NCBI GenBank assembly: GCA_032158125.1
Contig: JASKOT010000011.1
Span: forward strand, 310,001 to 374,000
Direction: 5' to 3'
From: Papiliotrema nemorosa
Taxonomy: Eukaryota; Basidiomycota; Tremellomycetes; Tremellales; Rhynchogastremaceae
DNA length: 64,000 nucleotides
How positions within the stretch are numbered: the stretch's first letter is position 1; every line of letters begins with the position of its first letter. Positions 38,225 to 49,337 of the stretch are shown piece after piece. Position numbers and translations under genes: made by a program. The notes below the pieces were generated by a model that saw only the letters and a program-made list of their open reading frames with translations, was not told the DNA's origin and searched no databases.

Positions 38225-39043
38225 AGATGGGTCGTAGTGAGGGGGAACGAGTAGTGCACCGTTAGAAGTGGTGATGCTGCAGAGGTGGTATGGCGTTGGG
38301 AGATGGAAGATTTTGGAACAAGCGCATCGGGGCGGAAGATTGGAGGAAGGAGGGGTTGTTTTACACGTTGTCATTTTACAATACACCTACACATTCTGCC
38401 TTCGATGCAAGACGATACAAAATCGACACCAGGACGGTTCTATGATGGGCTCGAATGACTCTGATTCAGGTGTACATACAGTACACGATGAGAGATGGGC
38501 AAAAGAGAGGTCATGAATATAGGAGTACTTTTCGGTGATTTGACGAGTGACCCTCGGGCGAGAGGTAACTTTGAGTTGTACTCTGATTAGCAGCTTGCAT
38601 CTCGGCCGCTTCTTGAGGCACAATGAGCGAACCACACCGTCAGAGATACATCGAAGAAGACGAAGAAAGGGGGTACGTGTGCGAATCTACGGGATGAAAA
38701 CTGGCCTCGTCATCCCTTTCTGCCAGTAGCCAGTGAAGAGACCTAAATAGACCGCATCCGAGACAACAGGGAACGAAGGGATACAGTGGTTGGAGGTATC
38801 CACGACAATGTTAAGGGCATCAATTTTTTGGCCAATTGCCGTAGAACCGGACGTTGTGTATTCCGACGGGATCGGGATCCGATTTTCCATTTGTGTGCCG
38901 CCGAGTGTACACTTGTGAGCCACCGATTCCTGACATTTATTCGCCAACCCCTCCACGCTCTGCAGCCTTCTCTGACGAGTCGCTCCCATCCCATGGAAAG
39001 GTTGGTCGATTCATAATTATCACACTAGATATCCAATTCGAGC
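38225..39043. other. BCK1 3' flank and upstream region of the nucleotidyltransferase-like gene
   Basis: About 820 bases without a supported gene. Short ORFs on both strands lack family features. Any promoter for the gene at 39044 must lie here. Confidence 0.6.
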
Positions 39044-39904
39044 ATGAATTCCTCGCAGACCATACCGTCGAATGATCCATCGGGTGATCGACTCGCCCAT
39101 CTGCCGAAGGAAGTTTGCACATATCTCACGAAGCTGCAGGATGCCTTGATCATCGCGCTCGGCTCTGAGCAAGTTATTCAAATTTGGCTCATTGGCTCAG
39201 CATCCTACAGCTTTGGCTATATACATGGGGTATCCGATCTCGATGTGACGGTAGTCACCCGCGACCGTCTGCCAAAGTCGGCTCTCGAGCGCGTTCCGGC
39301 ACTCTGCTCGCACAGGGTCCTGCCATGCCCAGCTACCAAGCTCGAGCTGGTTATTTACGCTTACGAAGCGGTACATCTTGATGAGCCGAAAGTACCGTAC
39401 GCCATCTCACTCAACTTCAATACCGGTCGAGCACAGTCGAAAGAAGTTGTACGATACGGAAGCGATCCGAAGGACTCGCCTCATTGGTTTGTCCTAGACA
39501 TCGAAGCCGCCCATACCAGTAATTGCCCCTTGCTTGAGGGTCCTGCGTATTCACGTATCTTTACGCCCATGCTCGAACGCGAACAAGTCGTACAAGCAAT
39601 CCAAACCTCGATTCAGTGGCATATCGACAATGAGGCGACCAGTTCTAATGCGGTGCTAAACGCTTGCCGTGGCTGGCGAAAGGTTTGTCAAGGAGTCTTT
39701 GGCAGCAAGTTGGAGGGCGGAGAGTATGCTCTATCTCGATTGCGAGATATGGCGGAACAGGCCAAAGAGGCGGAACAGGCGGTACAGGCGGTACAGACAG
39801 CCTTGCTGATGAGGCGAGGAGGATCAGAGGTCAATGCCCACGTCGAGCTAAAAGACGCGGAAAGCCTTTACGCAATGATCGCGGAAGAGGTGCAGACAGC
39901 TTGA
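39044..39904 (+). CDS. Aminoglycoside nucleotidyltransferase-like protein (ANT(3'')/AadA type, bacterial-like)
   Basis: A single uninterrupted 286-codon frame, unusual in this intron-dense window. The nucleotidyltransferase signature IGSASYSFGYIHGVSDLDV gives the Gly-Ser pair and the Asp pair that bind Mg-ATP; a third acidic residue fits in TKLELVIYAY. The second half matches the helical domain paired with it in bacterial AadA-type enzymes: PHWFVLDIEAAHTSNCPLLEG, VVQAIQTSIQWHIDNE, and NAVLNACRGWRK then GVFGSKLEGGEYAL. The family adenylylates small hydroxyl compounds, classically streptomycin/spectinomycin, but the natural substrate of a fungal copy is unknown. The C-terminal region has a repeated AEQA/VQA run encoded by a 15-base-like minisatellite (39757-39800). 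Horizontal acquisition from bacteria is inference. Convergent with the seven-TM gene, 84 bases away. Confidence 0.75.
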   Translation: MNSSQTIPSNDPSGDRLAHLPKEVCTYLTKLQDALIIALGSEQVIQIWLIGSASYSFGYIHGVSDLDVTVVTRDRLPKSALERVPALCSHRVLPCPATKLELVIYAYEAVHLDEPKVPYAISLNFNTGRAQSKEVVRYGSDPKDSPHWFVLDIEAAHTSNCPLLEGPAYSRIFTPMLEREQVVQAIQTSIQWHIDNEATSSNAVLNACRGWRKVCQGVFGSKLEGGEYALSRLRDMAEQAKEAEQAVQAVQTALLMRRGGSEVNAHVELKDAESLYAMIAEEVQTA

Positions 39905-39988
39905 AGATACAGGGAGCTTAAGACATGATCGCATGTTGTGAGACATACTTGATATGCAAATTCAGTTCACATGTGACTGGTCGTTTGA

Positions 39989-41821
39989 TCAGTCCTTTTG
40001 AACGACCGTCTCGGAAGTCACCACGATATTGAGATCCACCGGTCTTCTGACTTGATTGACATCTACCGGACTTCTAAATTCGTTCAACTGATCATCAGCC
40101 TTCTGAATCATTCGCAATATGCCTTCTTGATATGCAACTCACAGTTCTCGGAACGTGCGGGACGACCTCGCCTTCTCTGAGATGCCTCGACCCTGGCTGA
40201 GCAGCGAACGGGAGCTCGAAACTCTGTTGTGATCCAGTCCCATGGTCCATCTCCCCCAAATGCTCTTTATCAATATTCAATCTCTCGCCCAGAGCAGACC
40301 AAGGACTAGAACCATGTGCGCTATCCCTCGCATACGCATTATAAGTCGTAGGCGTAGATTTGATCGTGTACATTATATCTGGAGGCGTGTGGGGTCCCGC
40401 CGAGTCAATCTCGGATTGGGAAGCAGAGGCGGTACGGGTATGGTGAGAGTATGGGTGGGAGGGTTTACGGTAAGTTGGAGGAGCTTGAACAAAGACTGCG
40501 TTTTTGGGTGCGCCAGCTTCTTCGGCCATGGATCGGGGTAGGAGGATCTGGCCATTAGCACAAGCACGGCATGCTTCTCATGAAAAGACGGGTGGGCGAA
40601 AGAAAGCCAGGTCAAGAGGTGAGATCAGTAGCTGAAAGTGATAACTCGAATGAGGGATCGCAAGCAGGGCCGAGTCAAGGAACAATGACTTACCATGACG
40701 GCAATAGCGGTCGAAGTGAGCGCACAGAAATAAGCCATGGTGAACAAGACGTCGGTCCAAAACGGCGAAGTGTTGACGTATTTATGATCCGTCCAAGCGT
40801 CTATCGATAATGTCAAAAGGCATAGAGCGTAGAAGAACCGAAAGACCGTTCTGACCCCATTAAGCTCTTTGAAGTATTGCAATCGAGCCAAGACTTCCGG
40901 GTTGGCTCCTTGTCGGCGCTGCTCTCAGCTTAAACTTTTCACATTCACAAGATTCGCTCAAAGGAGAATGGGATCCGGCGAGGTTGATAGAATGAAGAGG
41001 AGAGGGGACTCACGGATTGTTTGATAAAGTTGGGAAAGACCATCACGAGCCACATGCTGCCTAGGAAGAGGATCAGAGCGAGGATTGCACCCGAGAAGAA
41101 AATGTAATGCTCCATCTTGTTGAGATCCTTCGTCTCGATACAGGCTACTACTGGCTCAATGACCATCGCCTGGGTATTAGCACCACGCTGAAGTGATTAT
41201 CATACCCAATTGATTGGGTCTTGGGTGGCCGGGTAGGCAGTGATTGGACTCACCGTGATGACGCAAAGGACCCAAATCTTGAACTGCCGACTTTGGAACC
41301 AGGTCTGAGAATCTCGTCTCCTGATCGATCCAATGAGGAATGCCCAGTAGAGCGTCTCTTCCGCATGGACAGAAACGAGTAGACCCCATCCTACAGAGGC
41401 AATATGATATCCTGCTCGAATGAGCGTCTGGCGATCTTCCGACCACTGTGGGTCAGCTCTCACTCTATCCTCTCTGAGCTGAAGGAGGCCGACATACCAG
41501 TTGGAAAGGGATTGGACCGATAGATGAGCTTCCATCAGGATGAGGGATCACACCGTAGTACTCGTGATATTTCACCCAACTCAACATCCCGCTCCAAATT
41601 GTAAACTATCATCAATCATTGATCATTTTACGAAGACGCAGACTCACACAGATAAGAGCGCACACGAGCATCATCAAGATGCCCCATCTGAATACATCCC
41701 TTTTGGTGAATAACAGACAACGTCCTCGATCGAAACACCATATATGCCAACCGGTGAAGAGGGTCGTGATTATAGTGATGAGTAATCCCAAGATCTGTGC
41801 AGTAGGGGACATATGACACAT
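39989..41821 (-). CDS. Seven-transmembrane protein of unknown function
   Basis: Exons (minus) 41821-41648, 41605-41498, 41445-41254, 41169-41014, 40918-40694, 40547-40143 and 40087-39989 give 452 residues; all exons keep phase 0. Seven hydrophobic segments are visible: ILGLLITIITTLFTGWHIW; WGILMMLVCALICFTIW; AGYHIASVGWGLLV; IWVLCVITAMVIEPVVACI; FFSGAILALILFLGSMWLV; VFRFFYALCLLTLSIDAW; and WTDVLFTMAYFCALTSTAIA. A cytosolic-looking tail of about 165 residues, rich in Ser, Pro and His, follows. A conserved-looking loop reads RRQGANPEVLARL. The topology suits a receptor-like or fungal-specific membrane protein, but I recognise no named family. Start at 41821 or 41812; further upstream the frame is blocked by stops. 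Confidence 0.75.
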
Positions 41822-42654
41822 GTTGCGAAAATCCACGATAATCAGTGATAAGGCAAGTTGCGGGCTAGATCGCTCGATGGGTTGAGTTAGATAGGTGGAT
41901 AGAGTCGAAGATGGAGATGGAGCTGAATGAAGTGAGGGGGTATAAGTACTCCAGCTCCACTATCGTTCTCACATCAATTCCCATAGATACCCTTCGTCGA
42001 CTCATCAACCCATGCGGACCGTTACCTTCCCTTTGGTCTAGCACGCTTGCGACGGGAAGGTGGTGTGGTGTGCAGTGATGTGGAATTCACGATTGGGGTC
42101 CATTGTGAGAAATGAGGAAAGGAGTGCTTTTGAAGATGAAATATATCTGTGGATGTGTAGTGTTGATGAACGTTGTGTATCCTTTCGATCGCTGGTACAG
42201 GCTTCGGGTCAGAAACTCTGTCGGGTCAGAAACTCTGTCGGGTCAGAAACTCTGTCGGGTCAGAAACTCTGTAGACCATCAAGGACTGCCCAAGTCATCC
42301 CTGTTCACGTTATGAGAAAGAAGCTGCGTGTGTTGGAGCAAGCAGAATGTGTGATGGACAAGAGGACATGTGTTGTCCACAAACAATTGAGTGTGTGTGT
42401 TTCAAGTGGCCGAAGGCGAAAATCACCTCTCCGCCGGCATGCACTGATGGGTGTTCATGATCGGGTCGACCACTCAAAGGACAATCGGAGAGCGTGAATA
42501 GTGGAGCTAACACATTGCACCGAAAGAATGCCCCAGAAAACCCGCTTAACACGTTGCATGCTAATCACTTGAATCCGAACCATACTCCCGGTAACAACCG
42601 TAACACCCTCCTTTTCCATCACCATACCCTCAATCACCTCGATCACGCTCACGC
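41822..42654. other. Intergenic, holds a 17-bp tandem repeat
   Basis: 833 bases between SAC6 (3' end) and the seven-TM gene (5' end). It contains four tandem 17-base units (listed separately) and GT-rich stretches around 42390-42410. ORFs on the plus strand here are made by the repeat and look non-coding. Confidence 0.6.
42205..42272 (+). repeat. 17-bp perfect tandem repeat, 4 copies
   Basis: CGGGTCAGAAACTCTGT occurs four times head to tail (42205, 42222, 42239, 42256) with no mismatch. It lies about 390 bases upstream of the seven-TM gene start and 380 bases downstream of the SAC6 stop. Perfect identity suggests recent expansion. Confidence 0.95.
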
Positions 42655-44969
42655 TCAATTCAATGACGCGCTCCACAGAGCTCCCACAAACGTCAAGATC
42701 TACCTTGTCAGCTGCAGCGCAGCGGATCTGCTCGGGGCAACTCACCAGTCTTGGTCGGACATCGACGATATCTTCCGGAACGAGGAAGATCAACGCTCCG
42801 AGCTTTCGCGCAATGGAAATGGCCAATTTGGCTACACGATCAGAAACATCCCCTACCGTGATCACTTTACTCACCATTCAATCGCTTGTCCTCCTCGCTA
42901 GAACCATTGTTGACCAAAGAGTAATCCACAATACCCGGTTTCACCCCATTCAACAGATCCAAGAAGAACACCCCGTTGGACAAACTGGGGTCCTTGAAGC
43001 TCCTCATCGACGAGCTCTTTCCACCCTTTTTCACAGTCTCATTCGCCCATCGGACCATCTCTTGATCCGTCACTCCCTTTCCATCCTTTGAGATGGAAGC
43101 TAACGTTTGGTTGATGGAAATTCGCATGAGCTGCCATACGAGACCGAGGACCAGGGTTCGGGTACCGTCGACAATGTCCGATCCTTGGATACCGACCAAG
43201 TGCATTCCGTTGGAGTGTCCGAGATCCACGGCGTAGTTTGTGTTCTCGACAGCCTTGAATCGGGACAATTCTTGGCCCTCTTTTGGCTTGGACACTCGTC
43301 GCCAGATGACCGATCCTGGGATTACCTTGTCGAACCCTTGCAAGAGAACGACACCGTCCTATGCATTAGCTGCAGTGTTGCATCGCACGACAGTGACGTA
43401 CTTTGAGATCCTCAAACAAGTTGTACACTCCCGGTTCGACGTCCAAGGAGTTGAGCCACAAGGTGAACACCCTTGCCTCTCGCTCTCCTTCCGCATCAAA
43501 GTCTTCGATCGGTGGGGGCGCCTCGGCTTCCTCGAGCGGTTCCAACCCTGGCCAAGTGTTGAACAGGTTTGCGACGAATGCCAAGTTCAATTTCGGGTTT
43601 CCAGAGACCATCCCGTTGGGAGTCAAGAATCGCCTACATCCGATTCGGTCTGCTCCTTGCAGAACTTGCTCTGCCCGTTGATGCAGATCACGCGTGTTGA
43701 GCGGGTCGCGCGAACATTGATCCGGTTTGAGTTGATTAAGCAGGATTGTGTAGTTTTCACCATCCGAAACGTCCTTGGCAAAGTTGGTAACTCTTCGTCC
43801 CCATCCTGCAGCTTTCAAGTGGTAGTTGAACCATCTGAGCAGGATCTGATCAGGAGGCAACCTCAAGAACTCTTCCAACGTCTCCCCGTCATCCAACAAG
43901 CGGTACAATTCCGGGTGGATCTTGATATCGATCTTACTGAGCAGTCCACGTCGAATGATTTGCCAAATGAGACCAAGGATGAGATGTTCTCGACCTTCGG
44001 CAAGATCTTGTGGACCAATGTTGACGACGGAACATCCGATACCTTTCGAGGAAGTGATGACGATATTGTTGTTTTCGGTCATTTGGAACGCGTTGAGGGG
44101 TTTCGATTTGCCTGCTTTGACTGAGGGCTTGTTCAAGACTCGCTCATCGATGGTATCGGGAACAGAGTCGTTGATGAGTTTACAAAGAATCAAACCGTCT
44201 ACCATCAGCTCCCGAGGAAACCTGATCACTCACCCTTGCACTCGTCGAAGAGTTGCATAGTGTCAGTGGGAATAGGGAGAATATGTCCAATGTCCTTGTC
44301 ACCGCCGAGAACCTGGGCATCAGCTGAGCCCACCAACACGAGATTCAGCTTACACCGTTAATGTGATCGGTGAATGACCTCCGCTCATCCTCGTTGATCG
44401 TGTGCTGGGCATTGGTACCCGCCGTACCCTTGACCGAGATTTTCCCCTTGTTAGTCTCAAGCCTGACACCTCAGCTCATATACCAGTCTTCGCAAGGATG
44501 TGCTCACAAAGGTTGAGTCTTCGATTTGCGCAGGAGCGAATGCAGTTGAACCCAATCCTCCATTTCTACCCTTCCAGACGAGTCCACATTGACATTCTTC
44601 AACGTCTCCCGTGCCTTACATGAGCAGCTTCCCCAAAAAGATAAGTTGTCAGCTCACCGAATCATAGTCTGCATCCCCGGACGCCTGCAAGGCCGAGATG
44701 ACCTGTGCTTTGTCCAAAGAGCCTTTATCTTCAACATCGATCTGCCTGAGAAACGTCAGCTATCAACCCGACTTTCAGATCTCCAGCCATGCGCGGCTGA
44801 ACATGCATGTGTCAATATAGTCGCATGACTGAATGATCGCCCGAGACACCGCCCGGGACTGGGGACTGGGCCGAATGACGACCGAGACTCACTGAAACTT
44901 GTTGATAAGATCAAAGATCTCCTCCTGTTTAAATTCGGGGTACTTCTTTCCCAGCTTGAGCGCTTGCAT
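42655..44969 (-). CDS. SAC6: Fimbrin (actin-bundling protein)
   Basis: Bundles actin filaments in cortical patches and supports endocytosis. Exons (minus): 44969-44893, 44745-44658, 44614-44508, 44462-44354, 44312-44234, 44198-43402, 43358-42875, 42831-42746 and 42699-42655; 623 residues. N-terminal EF-hand pair (IDVEDKGSLDKAQVI; NVDSSGRVEMEDW), linker (TNKGKISVKGTAGTNAQHTI) and four calponin-homology domains. These include GDKDIGHILPIPTDTMQLF, KLINDSVPDTIDERVLN, DGVVLLQGFDKVIPGSVIW and the ending ISIARKLGALIFLVPEDIV then ILTFVGALWSASLN. Eight short introns mostly cut the EF-hand region; the first is the longest (147 bases). Length matches the family. Divergent from the sideroflexin gene. Confidence 0.97.
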
Positions 44970-45444
44970 CTTAGAATTTCTCTAACTTCTTCAGACGACT
45001 ACTGATGCTGAAGTGAGGATGGATGAATATCGAGAGCAGTGCAGAGGTCGAGGATGGGCAACAACATGAGGTTTATGGTGACGTCGATTCACCCCAGAGC
45101 TTCGGCGGGGGAAGCGGCGATCACCGCGCATAACTGCAGTGGCGGACAGCCGGTGTTTCCCCGAGGCAACGTATTGTCCGACCTCGCTTCTCGCGTGAAG
45201 AGCGTCTTGAGAGCGTGTAAAACTTGAGCATGTTGTAAGTTCGAGAGAGCTGGGTGCTAATCACCCATCGTCCAATGGGCGGCGCGGGCAGGATGGGGAC
45301 GACAGACTGGAATGATCTTGAGATTGATTACGTAAATATTCGATGTGATGCAATCCCGAGATTTCGAGTCTTGAGTCGCCTGCTTGTGAGATGTCCAGCA
45401 CCTAACGATCCACTTACCTATCATCTTCGTTGAAATAGCTCACA
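44970..45444. promoter_or_regulatory. Divergent promoter of SAC6 and sideroflexin
   Basis: About 475 bases between two start codons on opposite strands. No gene seen. I recognise no specific binding site. Confidence 0.4.
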
Positions 45445-46905
45445 ATGGCGACTGAAGGAAGATTTGACATTTGTAAGCAGCTGCTTCATTCCTTAAACCG
45501 GGATCACTCGGAACTGACGATCAGCCAAACCCCGTTTCGACCTTACCACCTATAGCACGTCATGTGTCTCCTATCCCGAGTGACACTGACGGGACAGGCG
45601 GTCGATTGCGTTACTTCTACTCTACAACTTCACCTCTCACTTTACTCGCTTCTTCTTCCACACTTCAACAGGCTCAAGTGGACGTGACGAAATATGAGGG
45701 ATTGATCAAGGAGTCCGGAAGTAAGGGATGTTGGGTCAACCTCAAGGATAGAGACCAATACTGGAACGCCAAGCAACGTACGTTTTCATTTCACCTTAGC
45801 TCGAAAAGAGTCATGAGATAAGTGAGAGAGGAGCTGAGTATCAGTGGTCAACTCGAGTATACATCCTGATACTGGCAAACCTGTTCCATTGCCATTCCGA
45901 ATGTCCGCCTTTGTACCGACTAATTTGATGTGAGTGATACCTTGCGACGACAAACTCCAGTGGTGGATTCAGCTAACGACCAGAATATGCGTGAGTGGAT
46001 CGTCAAACGCGGATTGAATGTGAATTTGACTTTCAGGCGGGAATGCTCATGCCCAACCCTTCATTGCGTTCAGTCATCTTCTGGCAATGGGCAAATCAAA
46101 CGCTCAACGTGGCTGTGAGTGAAATTTGAGCCTTATAAGACTCAGTGATAGCTGACCTACTCCCAGGTGAATTTCAGCAACGCCAACAAATCCATCGAAA
46201 TGACACCTCAAGAGATCGGTACAGCCTACGCAGCAGCCACATTCACCTCTGTCCTCATTGCCGTCTCGCTCACAAGGATGGTACCTCGATTACCCCTTTC
46301 CACGGGTACAAAAGACATTCTCGGCAAACTCGTTCCTTTCGTCAGTGTGGCCAGTGCTGGAGTCGTCAAGTGAGCGATCCATTCGTCATATAACCACAGC
46401 TCACGGTAGTATCTCGTGTATCAGGTGGAAAGAGATGAGGGATGGAATCGAGGTGTTCAAATTGACCAAGAACCCCGAAAATGGTGAAGAGGAGAAACAC
46501 TCTTTGGGCACATCGGCCAAAGCGGGTCAGATGGCTGTGATGCAATCGGCAGCTAGTCGAGTCATGACCAACATGTCAGTCTCCACCCCTGCTCCATCCA
46601 CTCTCGGCGACTGATGTATAGGCCAACATTGGTCATCCCCCCTCTGCTCATGACTGTACTTCAAAAACGAGGCGCGTTCAACGGCCCAAGAGGCAAAATC
46701 TTGTCCAACGTCGCTAATCTATCTTTTAGTGCGTCCCTTGATCAGACCCAAAAAATGTGCTAACGACGCAGTCGGTCTCGCCTTGGGCGCATTTTTGCCC
46801 CCTGCCATCGCCTACTTTCCCCAACGAGCAACCGTCGACCCGGCAAAGCTTGAAAAGGAGTATCAGACCCAGCAAGGTCCAATCTACTTTAACAAGGGTC
46901 TTTAG
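45445..46905 (+). CDS. FSF1: Sideroflexin (mitochondrial inner-membrane amino-acid carrier)
   Basis: Sideroflexins carry serine and related amino acids into mitochondria for one-carbon metabolism. Ten exons: 45445-45472, 45525-45563, 45598-45777, 45845-45929, 45984-45990, 46037-46114, 46167-46369, 46425-46574, 46622-46728 and 46772-46905; 336 residues. Exon 5 is only 7 bases, needed to bridge TNLI to ICAGMLMPNPS. Signature motifs: LVNSSIHPDTGK, IPLPFRMSAFVPTN-like (here VPLPFRMSAFVPTN), FWQWANQTLNVAVNFSN ANKS and FLPPAIAYFPQ. The N-terminus MATEGRFDISKPRFDL lacks a cleavable presequence, as usual for this family. The third-intron donor uses a phase-1 GTGTCT, giving STSCGRLRYF. Confidence 0.95.
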
Positions 46906-47040
46906 GTTGCTGTGCCCGTCATCTTCAATCAATATAGCTACTTCATTCATGTATAATGCATAATTCGGTTCTTCTCTTCGCCAATACCTTTGCTCCTAGC
47001 TGGATATGCCCTTTTTGAGTAAAGCTCTATGAGAGCGTAT

Positions 47041-48333
47041 CTAGAATCGAGCAATTCGCTCGTACACCTTGAGCAGGTCGGACTAGTTATCAGTCAAGAA
47101 ACGGGCGAGCCATCCCGCTACTCACGGTGCAACCCATGGCAGTGACATCGGCACCAGCGCCCGATCCTTGGATGATCAATGGTCGAGGGGAGTACCTATA
47201 TGTCAGCTTGTGGAGCTCCTACGTGTATATGAGCTGACCTCTTGGTGTGGAACGAAATGATGTTGTCGGACCCCTTCAAAGCAGTCGCAAATGGGTGATC
47301 AAAGTCGTATCTGAGATTAGCTCCTGTCCAGTCCACACATATAAACCACTCACTTTGCCAACTTTGCCTCTACCTTGCCATTCGCCACGTCGATCTCTCC
47401 GACATATCTGACCACTTTACCCTCTTTGAATGCCTCTTCCCTGAGTTTTGCAAAGTACTCGTCTCCCTCGGCCAATCGCTCGAGGTATTCTTCTTTTGTC
47501 GAGGCGTTCTCCAAAACTGGCGGGACGAGCGATTGAGTCGGGACTGAGGCGTAACCTTCTGGCAGGGCTGGCGAGGTGGGGACGAGTCGGGAGAGGATGG
47601 TCAATTTTCGAGCTACGTCTGTACCTGAAAGATCGTCTCTTGGGTCGGGTTCCTATGTATCAGTCCACAACACATGGCTTTGAAGGAAGATTCGAGAGGG
47701 TTTGCTCACAGTGTAACCTTTATCCTTGGCGACCTTGACAACCTCGGAAAACTTGACACTTCCACCTTCGACCTTGGAGTATTCGTTGAAGATGTAACTC
47801 AACGTCCCAGAGAATACACCCTCAATCTTGATAATCTCGTCTCCGGTCCCAACGAGATCTTTCAGAGTCGACAAGATGGGCAATCCAGCTCCGACCGTAC
47901 TTTCACCAAAGTACATAGCAGGTCCATTAGGCCAAGACGATCCTGTCACACCATCGTATAGCTCCTGAGAACCCGATGCGGCCTTTTTATTGGGCGTAAT
48001 GACGTGCAGACCCAGTTTAAGGATTTGGGGGTACAAAGCGGGGACACCATCGGATCCCGTCGAATCGATCAATACACCTTTACCGGACGGATGGGCAGAT
48101 AAGACGGAGATGATAGATTGCAAGTCGAGGGGTACACCATGTTGTTCCAGGATCGGCAGGTAGTTTGTGGGAGTGAGAGGTGAACCGGGGAGAGGGAGAG
48201 AGAGGGATTGTCGAGAGTTTGCAATGAGGACCAAGGAGAATTTGTTGGACAAAGCAGGAGAGAGGAGTTGGGATAAGATGGCTTTTCCAACTCCTCCAAG
48301 ACCTATCAGAGCGACGGGGACGGGTGCGGACAT
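47041..48333 (-). CDS. HOM6: Homoserine dehydrogenase
   Basis: Reduces aspartate semialdehyde to homoserine, the branch-point step to threonine and methionine. Exons (minus) 48333-47710, 47652-47354, 47310-47239, 47195-47126 and 47082-47041 give 368 residues. The Rossmann entry is VALIGLGGVGKAILSQL. Catalytic-domain motifs follow: VITPNKKAASGS, GESTVGAGLPILSTL, IEGVFSGTLSYIFNEYS, EPDPRDDLSGTDVARKL, KGSDNIISFHTKRYSPRPL and QGSGAGADVTAMGC. It ends LLKVYERIARF. Length fits the monofunctional fungal enzyme. Its product feeds methionine synthesis, the same pathway as the methyltransferase at 15-16 kb. Divergent from the next gene with about 160 bases between starts. Confidence 0.97.
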
Positions 48334-48495
48334 GGTGATTGTTGTAGGATAAAGAGGGATGAGGAGCGTTGAAGAAGGAGAGGTGATTTGGGAAAAGTCG
48401 AGGACTCGGAGCCGAAAGTCGGGGATTCAATGTCGACGTCGATGAGCTCGACACTGTCTGGTGGTCAACTAAGCTCGACCTGGTATCATGAGGAT

Positions 48496-49337
48496 ATGGC
48501 CATTCGCAAGCATGTCGGAGGGTTACCAAGACATCTACAAACCCTTTCGAGGGTCTATCGAACAGCCCGATCCGGCAGGACCACCGGTGCTGCCCTTACC
48601 AAGCAGTTCTCCACCACCAATACCCCCTTTCGAGGCCAAAATGTCTTAGCGAAATACGCACCGGGAGCATTGCCCGTTCAGAGGGCATTGCAGACGGATC
48701 AGACCTTCTTGACGTCAGCTACGCAGCCTGTAGCGATGAGCTTCCAGACGGTCCCTCCGCCTTCGTCCTCTGCCGAACAGGATGGGATCATCATCAAAGA
48801 CCCTGTTCCAGCCATGATCCCTCTTTCCACCTCTTCGATCCAGTCAACACCCAAGGAGAGTTCTCAGAAAAGAGGTGAGATTATTGTCCAAGGTATACCC
48901 ATTCCGCCTAAACCGACACCACCAGGCGAAGAAGGTACGTCCCAAAAACACCTCTCGTTTCTACATCTGTCTACATCCCCCCGCACATCAGTCAGCTAGG
49001 ATTATGAGCAGGCGCTAATGAAAGACTGCTGCATGGGGGGATGCGTTCATTGCGTCTACAACATATACGCAGACGACCTCGAACAATATACGGAAGCTCT
49101 CAAATCTGCCCGAAAAGCTCTCGTAGCAGCGGCGGTTCCGAAGTCGGAATGGCCTGAAGAAATCAGGGGGAATGCAGGGGATGAAGATGGGATGGCTGAA
49201 CAGGCAAAGAGGAAAGTGAGGGAGAGTATCGATCCTTCCATGGCTGCCTTCTTGGCGTGAGTTGCGGTTGCAGTGACAGAGAACATTGTCTAATGAACAG
49301 GCTTGAAGGCAAATTGAAGAAAAAGCAGGTGGTGTAG
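48496..49337 (+). CDS. Oxidoreductase-like domain protein (OXLD1 type), probably mitochondrial
   Basis: Exons 48496-48934, 49025-49256 and 49301-49337 give 235 residues. The defining motif is DCCMGGCVHCVYNIYADDLE, the four-cysteine signature of the small oxidoreductase-like domain, assembled across the first intron (acceptor AAAG at 49024). The N-terminus MAIRKHVGGLPRHLQTLSRV is basic and amphipathic, consistent with a mitochondrial presequence, and is followed by a Pro/Ser-rich linker. An in-frame upstream ATG (48430) exists but would bury the presequence. Biochemical function is unknown; the cysteines could bind metal. The C-terminus is LEGKLKKKQVV. Confidence 0.82.

Noticed and set aside
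42205..42272. CRISPR-like array
   Set aside because: The 17-bp units are directly adjacent with no spacers, and the genome is clearly eukaryotic; this is a minisatellite.
43240..44124. 294-codon plus-strand ORF
   Set aside because: Antisense shadow of the SAC6 calponin-homology exons; no independent motifs.
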